Shown here: positions 1-7,144 of the stretch, piece after piece | Layout: each line of letters starts with the position of its first letter | How positions within the stretch are numbered: position 1 is the first letter of the stretch | Assembly (NCBI GenBank): GCA_964609615.1 | Contig: CAZSRL010000018.1 | Coordinates: 1 to 14,983, forward strand | DNA length: 14,983 nucleotides | Origin: CAZSRL01 sp964609615 | GTDB taxonomy: Bacteria > Bacillota_I > Bacilli_A > RF39 > UBA660 | Direction of reading: 5' to 3' | Program-made: the position numbers and the translations under genes | Notes under the pieces: model-generated | What the model saw: only the letters and a program-made list of their open reading frames with translations | Told to the model about the DNA's origin: nothing | The model's database searches: none

Positions 1-251
1 GACCATACGTATTTGATAGATTATTAAGTCGTGTGCGTGATATGAATAAAACTGGTAAAAAGTCAGTTATTAAAACTTGGTCACGTCGTTCAACTATTTA
101 TCCAGATTTTGTAGGACATACTTTCGGAGTACATAATGGTAAAGATTTTATACCTGTATATGTAACAGAAGATATGGTAGGACATAAATTAGGAGAATTT
201 GCTATGACTCGTAAATTTGGTGGTCATGGTAATGACAAAGGTAAAAAATAA
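1..251 (+). CDS. rpsS: 30S ribosomal protein S19 (5' end cut by window edge)
   Basis: S19 sits in the head of the small subunit and, with S13, contacts the A-site region. The frame is open from the window edge: bases 3 onward read PYVFDRLLSRVRDMNKTGKK, matching the start of S19 just after the usual KKGP, so only about eight N-terminal residues are missing. The GTG at 33 is an internal Val codon, not a start. Family hallmarks follow: the block around SRRSTIYPDFVGHTFGVHNG and then PVYVTEDMVGHKLGEF. The C-terminus is a short basic tail. It lies immediately upstream of rplV, the normal S10-operon order. Identification is secure. Confidence 0.97.
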   Translation, partial: PYVFDRLLSRVRDMNKTGKKSVIKTWSRRSTIYPDFVGHTFGVHNGKDFIPVYVTEDMVGHKLGEFAMTRKFGGHGNDKGKK

Positions 252-262
252 GGAGGAACATG

Positions 263-598
263 ATGGAAGCATATGCTATTAACAAATCTGCTATGATTAA
301 ACCTGCTAAAGCTAGAATGACACTTGACTTAATAAGAGGAAAAAGTGTTGATGAAGCAAAAGCTATTCTTAGTACAACAAATACTAAGGCAAGTGGATTA
401 ATAAGAAAAGTTTTAGATTCAGCTGTTGCCAATGCAGTTAATAATTTAAAAGCAGATGAAACAAAATTATATATAAGTGAGACTTACATTAATGAAGGGC
501 CTGTTCTAAAAAGATTTCATATTGCGTCTAGAAGTAACGTAGACAAAAGAAACAAAAGAACTAGTCACATTTACATTAAAGTAAGTGATGCGAAGTAA
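263..598 (+). CDS. rplV: 50S ribosomal protein L22
   Basis: L22 binds 23S rRNA, and its long beta hairpin lines the peptide exit tunnel. The product (111 aa) starts MEAYAINKSAMIKPAKARM, aligning with the family start (MEAKAVART...KAR) and the LIRGK motif. The C-terminal part carries the tunnel hairpin region (GPVLKRFHIASRSNVDKRNKRTSHIYIKV), close to usual length. Two ATGs are adjacent at 260 and 263. The GGAGG at 252-256 is only 3 nt from the first and 6 nt from the second, so 263 is chosen. It lies 11 bp after rpsS and 13 bp before rpsC, co-transcribed with both. Confidence 0.96.
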   Translation: MEAYAINKSAMIKPAKARMTLDLIRGKSVDEAKAILSTTNTKASGLIRKVLDSAVANAVNNLKADETKLYISETYINEGPVLKRFHIASRSNVDKRNKRTSHIYIKVSDAK

Positions 599-611
599 GG
601 AGGTCTATTAA

Positions 612-1292
612 ATGGGTCAAAAAGTAAGTCCAGTTGGATTAAGAATTGGTATTAATAAAGACTGGGAAAGTAAATGGTTTGCACCAAGCAAAGAATTTGG
701 AAAATATTTAAATTATGATATAAAAATTAGAGAATATTTAGAAAAAGAATTAAAAAAATCTAGTGTATCTAATATAGTTATTGAAAGAAATAAAAAACGT
801 ACTAATATTATTATTAATACTGCTAAACCAGGTCTTGTAATAGGACGTGGTGGAGCAGATATAGAACGTCATAAAAAAGCATTAACTAAACTAACTGGTG
901 AAAATATTTATATTTCAATTGTTGAAATAAAGCAACCCGATTTATCAGCAGCATTAGTTGCAGAATCAATTGCAACACAAATTGAAAATAGAGCATCATT
1001 TAGAGCTGCTCAAAAAAGAGCAATAAGAAATTCTATGAGAGCTGGAGCAAAAGGAATTAAAACAATGGTTTCTGGTCGTTTAAACGGAGCAGATATTGCT
1101 AGAAGTGAAGACTACATTGAAGGAACTGTACCTTTACATACTCTAAGAGCAGACATCGATTATGCACATAAAGAAGCAGATACAACATATGGGAAAATAG
1201 GTGTTAAAGTTTGGATATATAAAGGAGAAATTTTATCAGCTAAGAATAACAAAAAAGGAGGTAGTGAAGATGTTAGTACCAAAAAGAACTAA
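612..1292 (+). CDS. rpsC: 30S ribosomal protein S3
   Basis: S3 is part of the mRNA entry channel and helicase site on the small subunit. The 226-aa product has the N-terminal S3 signature (MGQKVSPVGLRIG), a type-II KH domain with the GxxG loop GRGG at residues 78-81, and a conserved C-terminal domain ending near VKVWIYKGEIL. The last ~18 residues are a low-complexity Lys/Gly/Ser tail (KNNKKGGSEDVSTKKN) that overlaps the start of rplP by 23 bp. The SD AAGGAGG just after rplV's stop sits at a good distance from the ATG at 612. Length is normal for the family. Confidence 0.97.
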   Translation: MGQKVSPVGLRIGINKDWESKWFAPSKEFGKYLNYDIKIREYLEKELKKSSVSNIVIERNKKRTNIIINTAKPGLVIGRGGADIERHKKALTKLTGENIYISIVEIKQPDLSAALVAESIATQIENRASFRAAQKRAIRNSMRAGAKGIKTMVSGRLNGADIARSEDYIEGTVPLHTLRADIDYAHKEADTTYGKIGVKVWIYKGEILSAKNNKKGGSEDVSTKKN

Positions 1293-1692
1293 ATATCGTA
1301 AACCTCATCGTGTAAGTTATGAAGGAAAAGCAAAAGGACATAAAGAACTTGCTTTTGGAGACTATGGTCTTATGGCTAAAGAAGGATCATATATAACTGC
1401 AAGACAAATAGAAGCTGCTCGTATAGCAATGACAAGATATATGAAAGCTAGTAAAAGTGGTAAAGTATGGAATAATATTTTCCCACATTTAGCTAGAACT
1501 AAAAAACCTCTTGGTGTTCGTATGGGAAGTGGAAAAGGTAATGTTGAAGAATGGGTTGCAGTTGTTAAAGCTGGAACAATAATGTTTGAAATGGGTCAAA
1601 CAACTGAAGAAATTGCAAGAGAAGCATTTCGTTTAGCAGGACACAAATTACCTATTAAAACTAAATTTGTAAAAAAGGAAGTGGTGAAATAA
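1270..1692 (+). CDS. rplP: 50S ribosomal protein L16
   Basis: L16 lies near the peptidyl transferase centre and the A-site tRNA. The 140-aa product begins MLVPKRTKYRKPHRVSYEGK, the normal L16 start, and contains the family blocks ARQIEAARIAMTRYMK, PHLARTKKPLGVRMGSGKG and EWVAVVKAGTIMFEM. A longer in-frame extension to a GTG at 1201 is open but falls wholly inside rpsC and has no L16 homology. ATG 1270 has its own GGAGG just upstream, within the rpsC coding end. The 23-bp overlap with rpsC suggests translational coupling (inference). Confidence 0.97.
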   Translation: MLVPKRTKYRKPHRVSYEGKAKGHKELAFGDYGLMAKEGSYITARQIEAARIAMTRYMKASKSGKVWNNIFPHLARTKKPLGVRMGSGKGNVEEWVAVVKAGTIMFEMGQTTEEIAREAFRLAGHKLPIKTKFVKKEVVK

Positions 1693-1693
1693 A

Positions 1694-1894
1694 ATGAAAT
1701 CAAAAGAAATAAGAGAGTTAACCACTGAAGAAATTAAAAAGAAAATTGTTGAAAATAAAGAAGAATTATTTAATCTTAGATTTCAACAAGCTACTGGAAA
1801 TTTAGACAAGCCACATAGAGTTCATGAACTTAGAAAAACTGTGGCAAGGTTAAAGACAATTTTAAACGAAAGAGAAAGTAAGGAGGCTAAGTAA
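1694..1894 (+). CDS. rpmC: 50S ribosomal protein L29
   Basis: L29 is a small helical hairpin protein at the exit-tunnel rim, near the binding site for SRP and trigger factor. The 66-aa sequence shows the pattern MKSKEIRELTTEEIKKKI, then the family block LFNLRFQQATGNLDKPHR and a second helix ending VARLKTILNERE. The ATG comes one base after the rplP stop; its SD-like GGAAGTGGTGA lies in the last rplP codons. Length and position between rplP and rpsQ are canonical. Confidence 0.95.
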   Translation: MKSKEIRELTTEEIKKKIVENKEELFNLRFQQATGNLDKPHRVHELRKTVARLKTILNERESKEAK

Positions 1895-2152
1895 GTGGAA
1901 AAGAAGAGACAAGAAATAATAGGATTAGTAGTAAGTGATGCTTGCGATAAAACAATTACTGTTGAAATCACTACTTATAGAAAGCATCCTTTATATGGAA
2001 AAAGAGTGAAATATACTAAAAAATACGCAGTACATGATGAAAAAAATAAAGCAAAAAAGGGAGATACAGTTCGTATTGCCTCAACTAAACCTCTTAGCAA
2101 AAGCAAGAGATATGAATTAGTTGAAGTAGTAGAAGAAGCTGTAATCTTATAA
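1895..2152 (+). CDS. rpsQ: 30S ribosomal protein S17 (GTG start)
   Basis: S17 is an OB-fold primary binder of 16S rRNA. The 85-aa product shows the family core: GLVVSDACDKTITVEI, YRKHPLYGKRVKYTKKYAVHDE, KGDTVRI and a TKPLSKSKRYELVEVVE C-terminus. The start is GTG at 1895, directly abutting the rpmC stop (1892-1894). A perfect AAGGAGG at 1880-1886 inside the rpmC end is 8 nt away. No ATG in the right place competes, so the GTG start is well supported. It appears to be the only non-ATG start among the ribosomal genes here. Confidence 0.96.
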   Translation: MEKKRQEIIGLVVSDACDKTITVEITTYRKHPLYGKRVKYTKKYAVHDEKNKAKKGDTVRIASTKPLSKSKRYELVEVVEEAVIL

Positions 2153-2163
2153 GGAGGTACGTA

Positions 2164-2535
2164 ATGGTTCAACAAGAAAGTCGTTTAAAAGTTACTGACA
2201 ACTCTGGTGCTCGTGAAATATTAGTTATTAGAGTACTTGGTGGTAGTAAAGTTAAAACTGGAAATATTGGTGACGTTGTAGTTGGTACTGTGAAAAAAGC
2301 AATACCTAATAGTGGCGTACCTAAAGGAAAAGTAATTAAAGCAGTTATTGTAAGAAGTGTATATGGAGTTCAAAGAGAAGATGGAAGTCATATAAAATTT
2401 GATGATAATGCTTGTGTATTAATAAAAGAAGACGGAAGTCCACTAGGAACACGTGTTCTTGGGCCTGTTGCTCGTGAAATAAGAGATAATAAAAAATATC
2501 AAAAAATTGTTTCATTAGCACCAGAAGTATTATAG
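2164..2535 (+). CDS. rplN: 50S ribosomal protein L14
   Basis: L14 binds at the subunit interface (bridges B5/B8) and is the docking point for the silencing factor RsfS in other bacteria. The 123-aa product opens with MVQQESRLKVTDNSGAREI and has the IGDVVVGTVKKA segment and the C-terminal GTRVLGPVAREIRDNKKYQKIVSLAPEVL signature. Length is normal (122 aa typical). AAGGAGG at 2151-2157 overlaps the rpsQ stop and lies 6 nt from the ATG. Confidence 0.97.
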   Translation: MVQQESRLKVTDNSGAREILVIRVLGGSKVKTGNIGDVVVGTVKKAIPNSGVPKGKVIKAVIVRSVYGVQREDGSHIKFDDNACVLIKEDGSPLGTRVLGPVAREIRDNKKYQKIVSLAPEVL

Positions 2536-2545
2536 GAGGTATAAC

Positions 2546-2815
2546 ATGAAGATAAAAGTAGGAGACAAAGTTAAAGTAATAGCTGGTTCTAACAAAGGAA
2601 AAGAAGGAAAAGTTACAACTGTTATTAGAAGTAAAGATAGAGTTATTATTGAAAAAGTTAACATAGTAAAAAAACATGTTAAACCAAATGGACAAAATGA
2701 TAAGGGTGGAATTGTAGAAATGGAAGCTCCAATACATGTGTCTAACGTTAAACAAATAAAAGAAGAAAAAAAGGCTGTTAAGAAAACAAAAGCAGCTAAA
2801 GAAAGTAAAAAGTAG
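2546..2815 (+). CDS. rplX: 50S ribosomal protein L24, short C-terminus
   Basis: L24 is one of the first proteins to bind the 5' end of 23S rRNA and starts large-subunit assembly. Residues 3-40 form a KOW domain (VGDKVKVIAGSNKGKEGKV). The conserved VNIVKKHVKPN and MEAPIHVSNV blocks follow. After HVSNV the family normally continues with about 30 residues of a second conserved segment (PxxGxxTRVGYK...KxRxxKKSG). Here it is replaced by a 20-residue Lys/Ala/Glu tail (KQIKEEKKAVKKTKAAKESK), giving 89 aa against ~103. The stop is followed at once by rplE with its own SD, so the short form looks native and not frameshifted. Identity is sure. Confidence 0.94.
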   Translation: MKIKVGDKVKVIAGSNKGKEGKVTTVIRSKDRVIIEKVNIVKKHVKPNGQNDKGGIVEMEAPIHVSNVKQIKEEKKAVKKTKAAKESKK

Positions 2816-2823
2816 GTGAATTT

Positions 2824-3363
2824 ATGGAAACATTACAAAAAGAATATAATGAAAAAATTGTACCTAATTTAGTTAAAAAATTTAATTATAAAAGCGTTAT
2901 GCAAACACCTAAAATAGAAAAGATTGTTGTTAATATGGGTGTTGGAGATGCTATTAATGATTCAAAATTTATGGATGCAGCTGTCAAAGAACTTGAAGTA
3001 ATAACTGGTCAAAAACCAATTGTTACTAAAGCAAAAAAATCTATAGCTGGATTTAAACTTAGAGAAGGAAATACCATCGGATGTAAGGTTACTCTTAGAG
3101 GAGATAAAATGTATATCTTTTTAGAAAAAATAATTAAGATTGCATTACCTCGTGTTAGAGATTTTCACGGAATGAGTAAAGGTAGTTTTGATGGAAGAGG
3201 TAATTATACTCTTGGAATAAAAGAACAACTGGTATTCCCAGAAGTTGATTATGACAAAGTAATAAAGGTTCGTGGAATGGATATTGTAATAGTAACATCT
3301 GCGAAAACAAATGAAGAATCTCTTGAATTATTAAAAGAATTTGGATTACCTTTTAGGAAGTAA
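2824..3363 (+). CDS. rplE: 50S ribosomal protein L5
   Basis: L5 binds 5S rRNA and forms part of the central protuberance and bridge B1b to S13. The 179-aa product has the expected blocks: YKSVMQTPKIEKIVVNMGVG near the N-terminus, ITGQKPIVTKAKKSIAGFKLREG in the middle, and LPRVRDFHGMS with the FPEVDYDKV region towards the C-terminus. Length matches the family. The SD is AGGTGA at 2814-2819, overlapping the rplX TAG stop, 4 nt before the ATG. It is co-transcribed in canonical spc order. Confidence 0.97.
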   Translation: METLQKEYNEKIVPNLVKKFNYKSVMQTPKIEKIVVNMGVGDAINDSKFMDAAVKELEVITGQKPIVTKAKKSIAGFKLREGNTIGCKVTLRGDKMYIFLEKIIKIALPRVRDFHGMSKGSFDGRGNYTLGIKEQLVFPEVDYDKVIKVRGMDIVIVTSAKTNEESLELLKEFGLPFRK

Positions 3364-3377
3364 GAGGAGGAAATAAT

Positions 3378-3563
3378 ATGGCAAAAAAAAGTATGGTTGT
3401 AAAATGCAATCGTGAACCAAAATTTAAAGTACGTAAATATACTAGGTGTTCTAGATGTGGTAGACCACATGGAGTTATGAGAAAGTTTAAACTTTGTCGT
3501 ATATGCTTTAGAGAACTTGCTTATAAAGGGCAAATACCTGGTGTAAAGAAGTCAAGTTGGTAA
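3378..3563 (+). CDS. rpsZ: 30S ribosomal protein S14, zinc-binding type (S14Z)
   Basis: S14 sits in the 30S head and helps late assembly. This 61-aa version is the short zinc-ribbon form, with Cys24-x2-Cys27 (TRCSRCGRP) and Cys40-x2-Cys43 (KLCRICFRE). It ends in IPGVKKSSW, the typical C-terminus of the type common in Gram-positives and called rpsZ or rpsN1 there. All four zinc ligands are present, so ribosome assembly in this organism probably needs zinc unless a C-minus paralogue exists elsewhere. AGAGGAGG lies just upstream of ATG 3378. Confidence 0.96.
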   Translation: MAKKSMVVKCNREPKFKVRKYTRCSRCGRPHGVMRKFKLCRICFRELAYKGQIPGVKKSSW

Positions 3564-3578
3564 GAAGGGAGGACTATC

Positions 3579-3977
3579 ATGGTAGTAACCGATACAATAG
3601 CTGATATGCTTACTAGAATCAGAAATGCAAACACAATGAAGTATGATAAAGTAAGTGTACCATCAAGTAAAATGAATAAGGCAATAGCTGATATTCTTAT
3701 AAGTGAAGGATATATTAATGGCTATAAAGATGAAAAAGGCGAAAAAGAAAATTTTATTATATTAGAATTAAAATATGGTAAGAGAAAAGAAAAAGTTATT
3801 ACTGGTTTAAAAAGAATTAGTAAACCAGGATTACGTGTATATGCAAAAAAAGATGAAGTACCTAAAGTATTAAATGGTTTAGGTATTGCAATAATTTCAA
3901 CTTCAAAGGGACTAATGACAGATAAAGAAGCAAGAGCAAATAGTCTTGGAGGAGAAGTTTTGGCATACATTTGGTAA
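3579..3977 (+). CDS. rpsH: 30S ribosomal protein S8
   Basis: S8 is a primary 16S rRNA binder (helix 21) and in E. coli is the translational repressor of the spc operon. The 132-aa product has the start VVTDTIADMLTRIRNAN, VPSSKMNKAIADILISEGYI and the C-terminal rRNA-binding core (GIAIISTSKGLMTDKEAR followed by LGGEVLAYIW). GGGAGG precedes the ATG by about 8 nt. I see no obvious copy of the helix-21-like S8 target at the rplX-rplE junction, so E. coli-style feedback is not supported by eye. Confidence 0.97.
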   Translation: MVVTDTIADMLTRIRNANTMKYDKVSVPSSKMNKAIADILISEGYINGYKDEKGEKENFIILELKYGKRKEKVITGLKRISKPGLRVYAKKDEVPKVLNGLGIAIISTSKGLMTDKEARANSLGGEVLAYIW

Positions 3978-3994
3978 AATAGGGAGGAAAAGAT

Positions 3995-4531
3995 ATGAGT
4001 CGTATAGGAAAAAGAGAACTCCTTTTACCAGAAGGAGTTAAAGCAGAAATAAAAGAAAATGTTATTTCTATAACTGGAAAAAAAGGAACTTTAAGTTTTG
4101 AATATAATCCTGTTATTGAAGTAAAAGAAGTAGATAATAAAATTATCGTTACTAGAAAAAATGAAATTAAACATACAAAGCAATTACATGGAACAACAAA
4201 TGCACTTATCAATAATATGATTATTGGAGTAAGTGAAGGATATAAAAAAGATTTAGAAATTAATGGTGTTGGATATAGATTTAATGTTAGTGGAAAACTA
4301 TTAACAATAAATTGTGGTTATTCACATCCAGTTAAATTAGAAATTCCAGAAGGATTAACTGCTAAATCTGAAAGCAACACAGAACTTACAATAGAAGGAA
4401 TTGATAAACAAAAAGTTACTGAATTTGCGGCAATCGTTAGAAAACAAAGAAAACCTGAACCATATAAAGGAAAAGGAATTCGCTATCAAGATGAACATAT
4501 TCGTCGTAAAGAAGGAAAGAAAGCGGCATAA
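3995..4531 (+). CDS. rplF: 50S ribosomal protein L6
   Basis: L6 lies near the factor-binding site and sarcin-ricin loop. The 178-aa product begins MSRIGKRELLLPEGVKAEI and has two similar alpha/beta domains. The second carries the GVGYRFNVSGKLLTINCGYSHPV region and the C-terminal RKQRKPEPYKGKGIRYQDEHIRRKEGKK signature. Length is canonical. A GGGAGG SD in the 17-bp gap after rpsH precedes ATG 3995. No odd features. Confidence 0.97.
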   Translation: MSRIGKRELLLPEGVKAEIKENVISITGKKGTLSFEYNPVIEVKEVDNKIIVTRKNEIKHTKQLHGTTNALINNMIIGVSEGYKKDLEINGVGYRFNVSGKLLTINCGYSHPVKLEIPEGLTAKSESNTELTIEGIDKQKVTEFAAIVRKQRKPEPYKGKGIRYQDEHIRRKEGKKAA

Positions 4532-4543
4532 AGGAGAGGTATT

Positions 4544-4897
4544 ATGATAAAAAAAGAATCAAAAAATGATGCTCGTAAGAGAAGACACTTAAGAATTCGT
4601 AAAGATATAAATGGGACTAAAGATATTCCAAGATTAAATGTTTTTAGATCAAATGCTAATATTGTTGCTCAAATTATCGATGATCAAGCTAAAACAACAT
4701 TAGTTAGTTGTTCTACTATAGAATTAAAACTAAAAAGTAATAATGTTGAAGCTGCTAAAAAAGTTGGAACAGAAATTGCAAAAAAAGCAAAAGCTAAAAA
4801 AATTAATAAAGTAGTTTTTGATAGAGGAGGATACCTTTATCATGGACGTGTAAAAGCTTTAGCAGAAGCAGCTAGAGAAGCTGGATTAGAGTTCTAG
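4544..4897 (+). CDS. rplR: 50S ribosomal protein L18
   Basis: L18 binds 5S rRNA and helps anchor it in the central protuberance. The 117-aa product has a basic N-terminus (KNDARKRRHLRIRKDINGT) and the family core PRLNVFRSNANIVAQIIDD. It also has the VGTEIAKKAKAKKINKVVFDRGGYLYHGRVKALAEAAREAGLEF C-terminus. Length is typical. The SD GGAGAGG is in the 12-bp gap after rplF. Position between rplF and rpsE is canonical. Confidence 0.97.
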   Translation: MIKKESKNDARKRRHLRIRKDINGTKDIPRLNVFRSNANIVAQIIDDQAKTTLVSCSTIELKLKSNNVEAAKKVGTEIAKKAKAKKINKVVFDRGGYLYHGRVKALAEAAREAGLEF

Positions 4898-4909
4898 GGG
4901 AGGAAAAAT

Positions 4910-5425
4910 ATGTATAATAAAAAAAGAAATAATAATGCTAAAAAAAGTATTTATGAAGAAAAAGTAATATCTATTGGTCGTGTTTGTAAAACTACAAAAG
5001 GTGGAAGAACATTAAGATTTACTGCTACAGTTGCAGTTGGAGATAAAAAAGGAACTGTAGGACTTGGAACTGGTAAAGCAGCAGAAGTAGTAGTTGCTAT
5101 TTCAAAGGCACTAAAAGCAGCAGAAAAGAATGTTTTTAAAATTGATTTAATAGATAATAGAACATTAACTCATGAAGTAATTGGTAAATGTGGAGCTGCA
5201 AAAGTATTAATTAGACCTGCTAAAAAAGGTAGTGGTATTATTGCTGGAGGTCCAGTAAGAAATGTACTTGAACTTGCCGGAGTTAAAGATATAACTTCAA
5301 AAAGTTTAGGAAGTAATACACAAATTAATACTGCAAGAGCTACAATTGATGCGCTAAAAAAACAAAAAAGTGCAGAACATATCGCTGAACTTCGTGGAAA
5401 AAAAGTAGAGGAGCTAAGAGGATAA
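4910..5425 (+). CDS. rpsE: 30S ribosomal protein S5
   Basis: S5 lines the mRNA entry site with S3 and S4 and influences decoding fidelity. The 171-aa product has an N-terminal double-stranded-RNA-binding-like domain (RVCKTTKGGRTLRFTATVAV ... GTVGLGTGKAAEVV) and a C-terminal domain with RPAKKGSGIIAGGPVRNVLE and SKSLGSNTQIN. GGGGAGG at 4897-4903 overlaps the rplR stop and drives ATG 4910. Its stop TAA (5423-5425) is followed directly by the rplO ATG, leaving no room for rpmD. Confidence 0.97.
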   Translation: MYNKKRNNNAKKSIYEEKVISIGRVCKTTKGGRTLRFTATVAVGDKKGTVGLGTGKAAEVVVAISKALKAAEKNVFKIDLIDNRTLTHEVIGKCGAAKVLIRPAKKGSGIIAGGPVRNVLELAGVKDITSKSLGSNTQINTARATIDALKKQKSAEHIAELRGKKVEELRG

Positions 5426-5881
5426 ATGAAATTACATGAATTAAAGAGTACTCCTGGAGCTACTCATAGTAAGAAAAGAGTTGGAAGAGGACCAGGAAGT
5501 GGATTAGGAAAAACTTCTGGACGTGGAGAAAACGGACAAAAATCTCGTTCAGGTGGAAAAGTTCCTGCTTGGTTTGAAGGTGGACAAATTCCTCTTTATA
5601 AAAGATTGCCTTCAAGAGGATTTAGAAAAGGATATAATAACGGAAGAAGAATTACTAGATATGCAATTGTAAATGTTGAAAGTTTAAATATTTTTAAAGA
5701 CAACGATGTAATTACACCAGAATTATTATTTGAAAAGAAATTAATAACTAAAAATTATTCTGGATTAAAAATATTAGGTAACGGAAAACTTGAAAAGAAA
5801 CTAACAATAAAAGCAAATATATTCACAAATTCAGCTATAAAGAAAATAGAAGAAGCTGGAGGGAAAGCAGAGGTGATTTAA
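5426..5881 (+). CDS. rplO: 50S ribosomal protein L15
   Basis: L15 is a late-assembling large-subunit protein with a long basic N-terminal extension threading into 23S rRNA. The 151-aa product starts MKLHELKSTPGATHSKKRVG and has the Gly-rich RGPGSGLGKTSGRGENGQ and SGGKVPAWFEGGQIPLYKRLPSRGF blocks. It ends with the globular domain (KILGNGKLEKKLTIKA ... KIEEAGGKAEVI). The ATG abuts the rpsE stop without a spacer. The SD (AAGAGGA) sits inside the end of rpsE, so translation is probably coupled. In most relatives rpmD separates these genes. Confidence 0.97.
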   Translation: MKLHELKSTPGATHSKKRVGRGPGSGLGKTSGRGENGQKSRSGGKVPAWFEGGQIPLYKRLPSRGFRKGYNNGRRITRYAIVNVESLNIFKDNDVITPELLFEKKLITKNYSGLKILGNGKLEKKLTIKANIFTNSAIKKIEEAGGKAEVI

Positions 5882-7141
5882 ATGTTTAATACATTTAAAC
5901 AAGCATTTAAATCTACTAATAAAGATTTAAGAAATAGAATAATATTTACGCTATGTGCTCTATCAATATTTAGTTTGGGTAATGCAATAACAGTACCTGG
6001 AATGGATAAGATAGTCGGTGATCTTGGATTTTTGGAATTACTGAATGCTATGGCTGGAGGAGGACTTAAAAACTTCTCTATATTTGCATTAGGAGTTATG
6101 CCATACATTACCGCATCAATTATTATGCAACTTCTTCAAATGGATATAATTCCTTACTTTAAAGAACTTAAAGAAAGAGGAGAAGAAGGAAGAAAAAAAA
6201 TAAATCAAATAACAAGATATGCAGGAATAGGTATAGCATTTTTACAAGGATATTTATTCTCTGTAATGTTTATAGGAGATGGAGCAAATCCAATAAAATA
6301 TTTGGAAGTTACTCTTATACTAACTGCTGGTACAGCATTTCTATTATGGTTAGGTGACCAAATAACATCTAAAGGAATAGGAAACGGAATATCTCTTATA
6401 ATTATGGCGGGTATTGTTAATACAGTTCCAACTATGTTTGCAGATGCATTTAATAGTTTAGTTCCAATTGATGGAACAGGAAATCTATTTACTGGAATAA
6501 TATCTTATATAATATTTGTTATTATTTATTTAGGAATAATTGTAGGAATAATATTTATTCAGCAAGCAGAAAGAAGATTACCTATTCAATATTCGAATAG
6601 GACTATGTCAAGTTATGGTGCAAAACAATCATATTTACCACTTAAGCTTAACTCGGCTGGTGTAATTCCTGTAATATTTGCATCCGCATTAATTACAGTT
6701 CCAACAACTGTTGCTTATTTTAGTAAAAATGATGCTATATCAATTTTTATAAATAAATATTTATCTTATAGCACACCAACAGGTTTTGCTCTATATATAT
6801 TGTTAATTGTTGCATTTGTATATTTATATACATACGGAGTTGCAGTAAATCCTAAAGATTTAGCCAAAAATCTTAACAAAGGTGGAGGATATATTCCAGG
6901 TATAAGACCAGGGAATGAAACTATAACATATGTAACAAAAGTATTAGGTAGAATTACCTTTATGGGAGCAGTATTCCTTGCAGCGATATCTGCATTACCA
7001 ATTATATTTACAACAATATCAGATCTTCCAAGTACAGTAAGAGTTGGAGGAACTGGATTACTAATTGTTGTTGGAGTAGTACTCGATACATATAAACAAT
7101 TAGAAAGTAGTGTAGCAAGTAGAAGTTATAATAGGAGGTAG
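5882..7141 (+). CDS. secY: Sec translocon channel subunit SecY
   Basis: SecY is the ten-helix pore of the general secretion channel, working with SecE, SecG and the SecA ATPase. The 419-aa product is of normal length. TM1 is near residues 19-37. The plug/TM2 region is GGGLKNFSIFALGVMPYITA (residues 59-78). The TM6-TM7 cytoplasmic loop contains QQAERRLPIQYS (227-238). The TM8-TM9 loop carries NPKDLAKNLNKGGGYIPGIRPG (323-344), both loops being SecA/ribosome contacts. The ATG directly follows the rplO stop, with SD GAGGTGA at 5870-5876 inside rplO. Its last two Arg codons (AGG AGG) double as the SD of adk. Confidence 0.98.
   Translation: MFNTFKQAFKSTNKDLRNRIIFTLCALSIFSLGNAITVPGMDKIVGDLGFLELLNAMAGGGLKNFSIFALGVMPYITASIIMQLLQMDIIPYFKELKERGEEGRKKINQITRYAGIGIAFLQGYLFSVMFIGDGANPIKYLEVTLILTAGTAFLLWLGDQITSKGIGNGISLIIMAGIVNTVPTMFADAFNSLVPIDGTGNLFTGIISYIIFVIIYLGIIVGIIFIQQAERRLPIQYSNRTMSSYGAKQSYLPLKLNSAGVIPVIFASALITVPTTVAYFSKNDAISIFINKYLSYSTPTGFALYILLIVAFVYLYTYGVAVNPKDLAKNLNKGGGYIPGIRPGNETITYVTKVLGRITFMGAVFLAAISALPIIFTTISDLPSTVRVGGTGLLIVVGVVLDTYKQLESSVASRSYNRR
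7133..7138 (+). promoter_or_regulatory. Shine-Dalgarno of adk embedded in last two secY codons
   Basis: AGGAGG at 7133-7138 is in frame as the terminal Arg-Arg codons of secY, followed at once by its TAG stop. It is 6 nt upstream of the adk ATG (7145). Ribosomes terminating secY are thus already at the adk initiation site, which suggests tight coupling (inference). Confidence 0.8.
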
Positions 7142-7144
7142 GAT

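Noticed and set aside
1201..1269. An N-terminal extension of L16 from a GTG at 1201
   Set aside because: Those codons are wholly inside rpsC, L16 homology begins exactly at MLVPKRTKY (1270), and a good SD is placed for 1270.
2345..2755. A 136-codon minus-strand open frame across rplN-rplX
   Set aside because: Antisense to conserved genes; the Phe/Tyr/Leu-rich translation reflects complemented A-rich coding DNA.
2780..2840. An E. coli-type S8 feedback site at the rplX-rplE junction
   Set aside because: No helix-21-like stem with the expected bulges could be drawn by eye in this A-rich junction.
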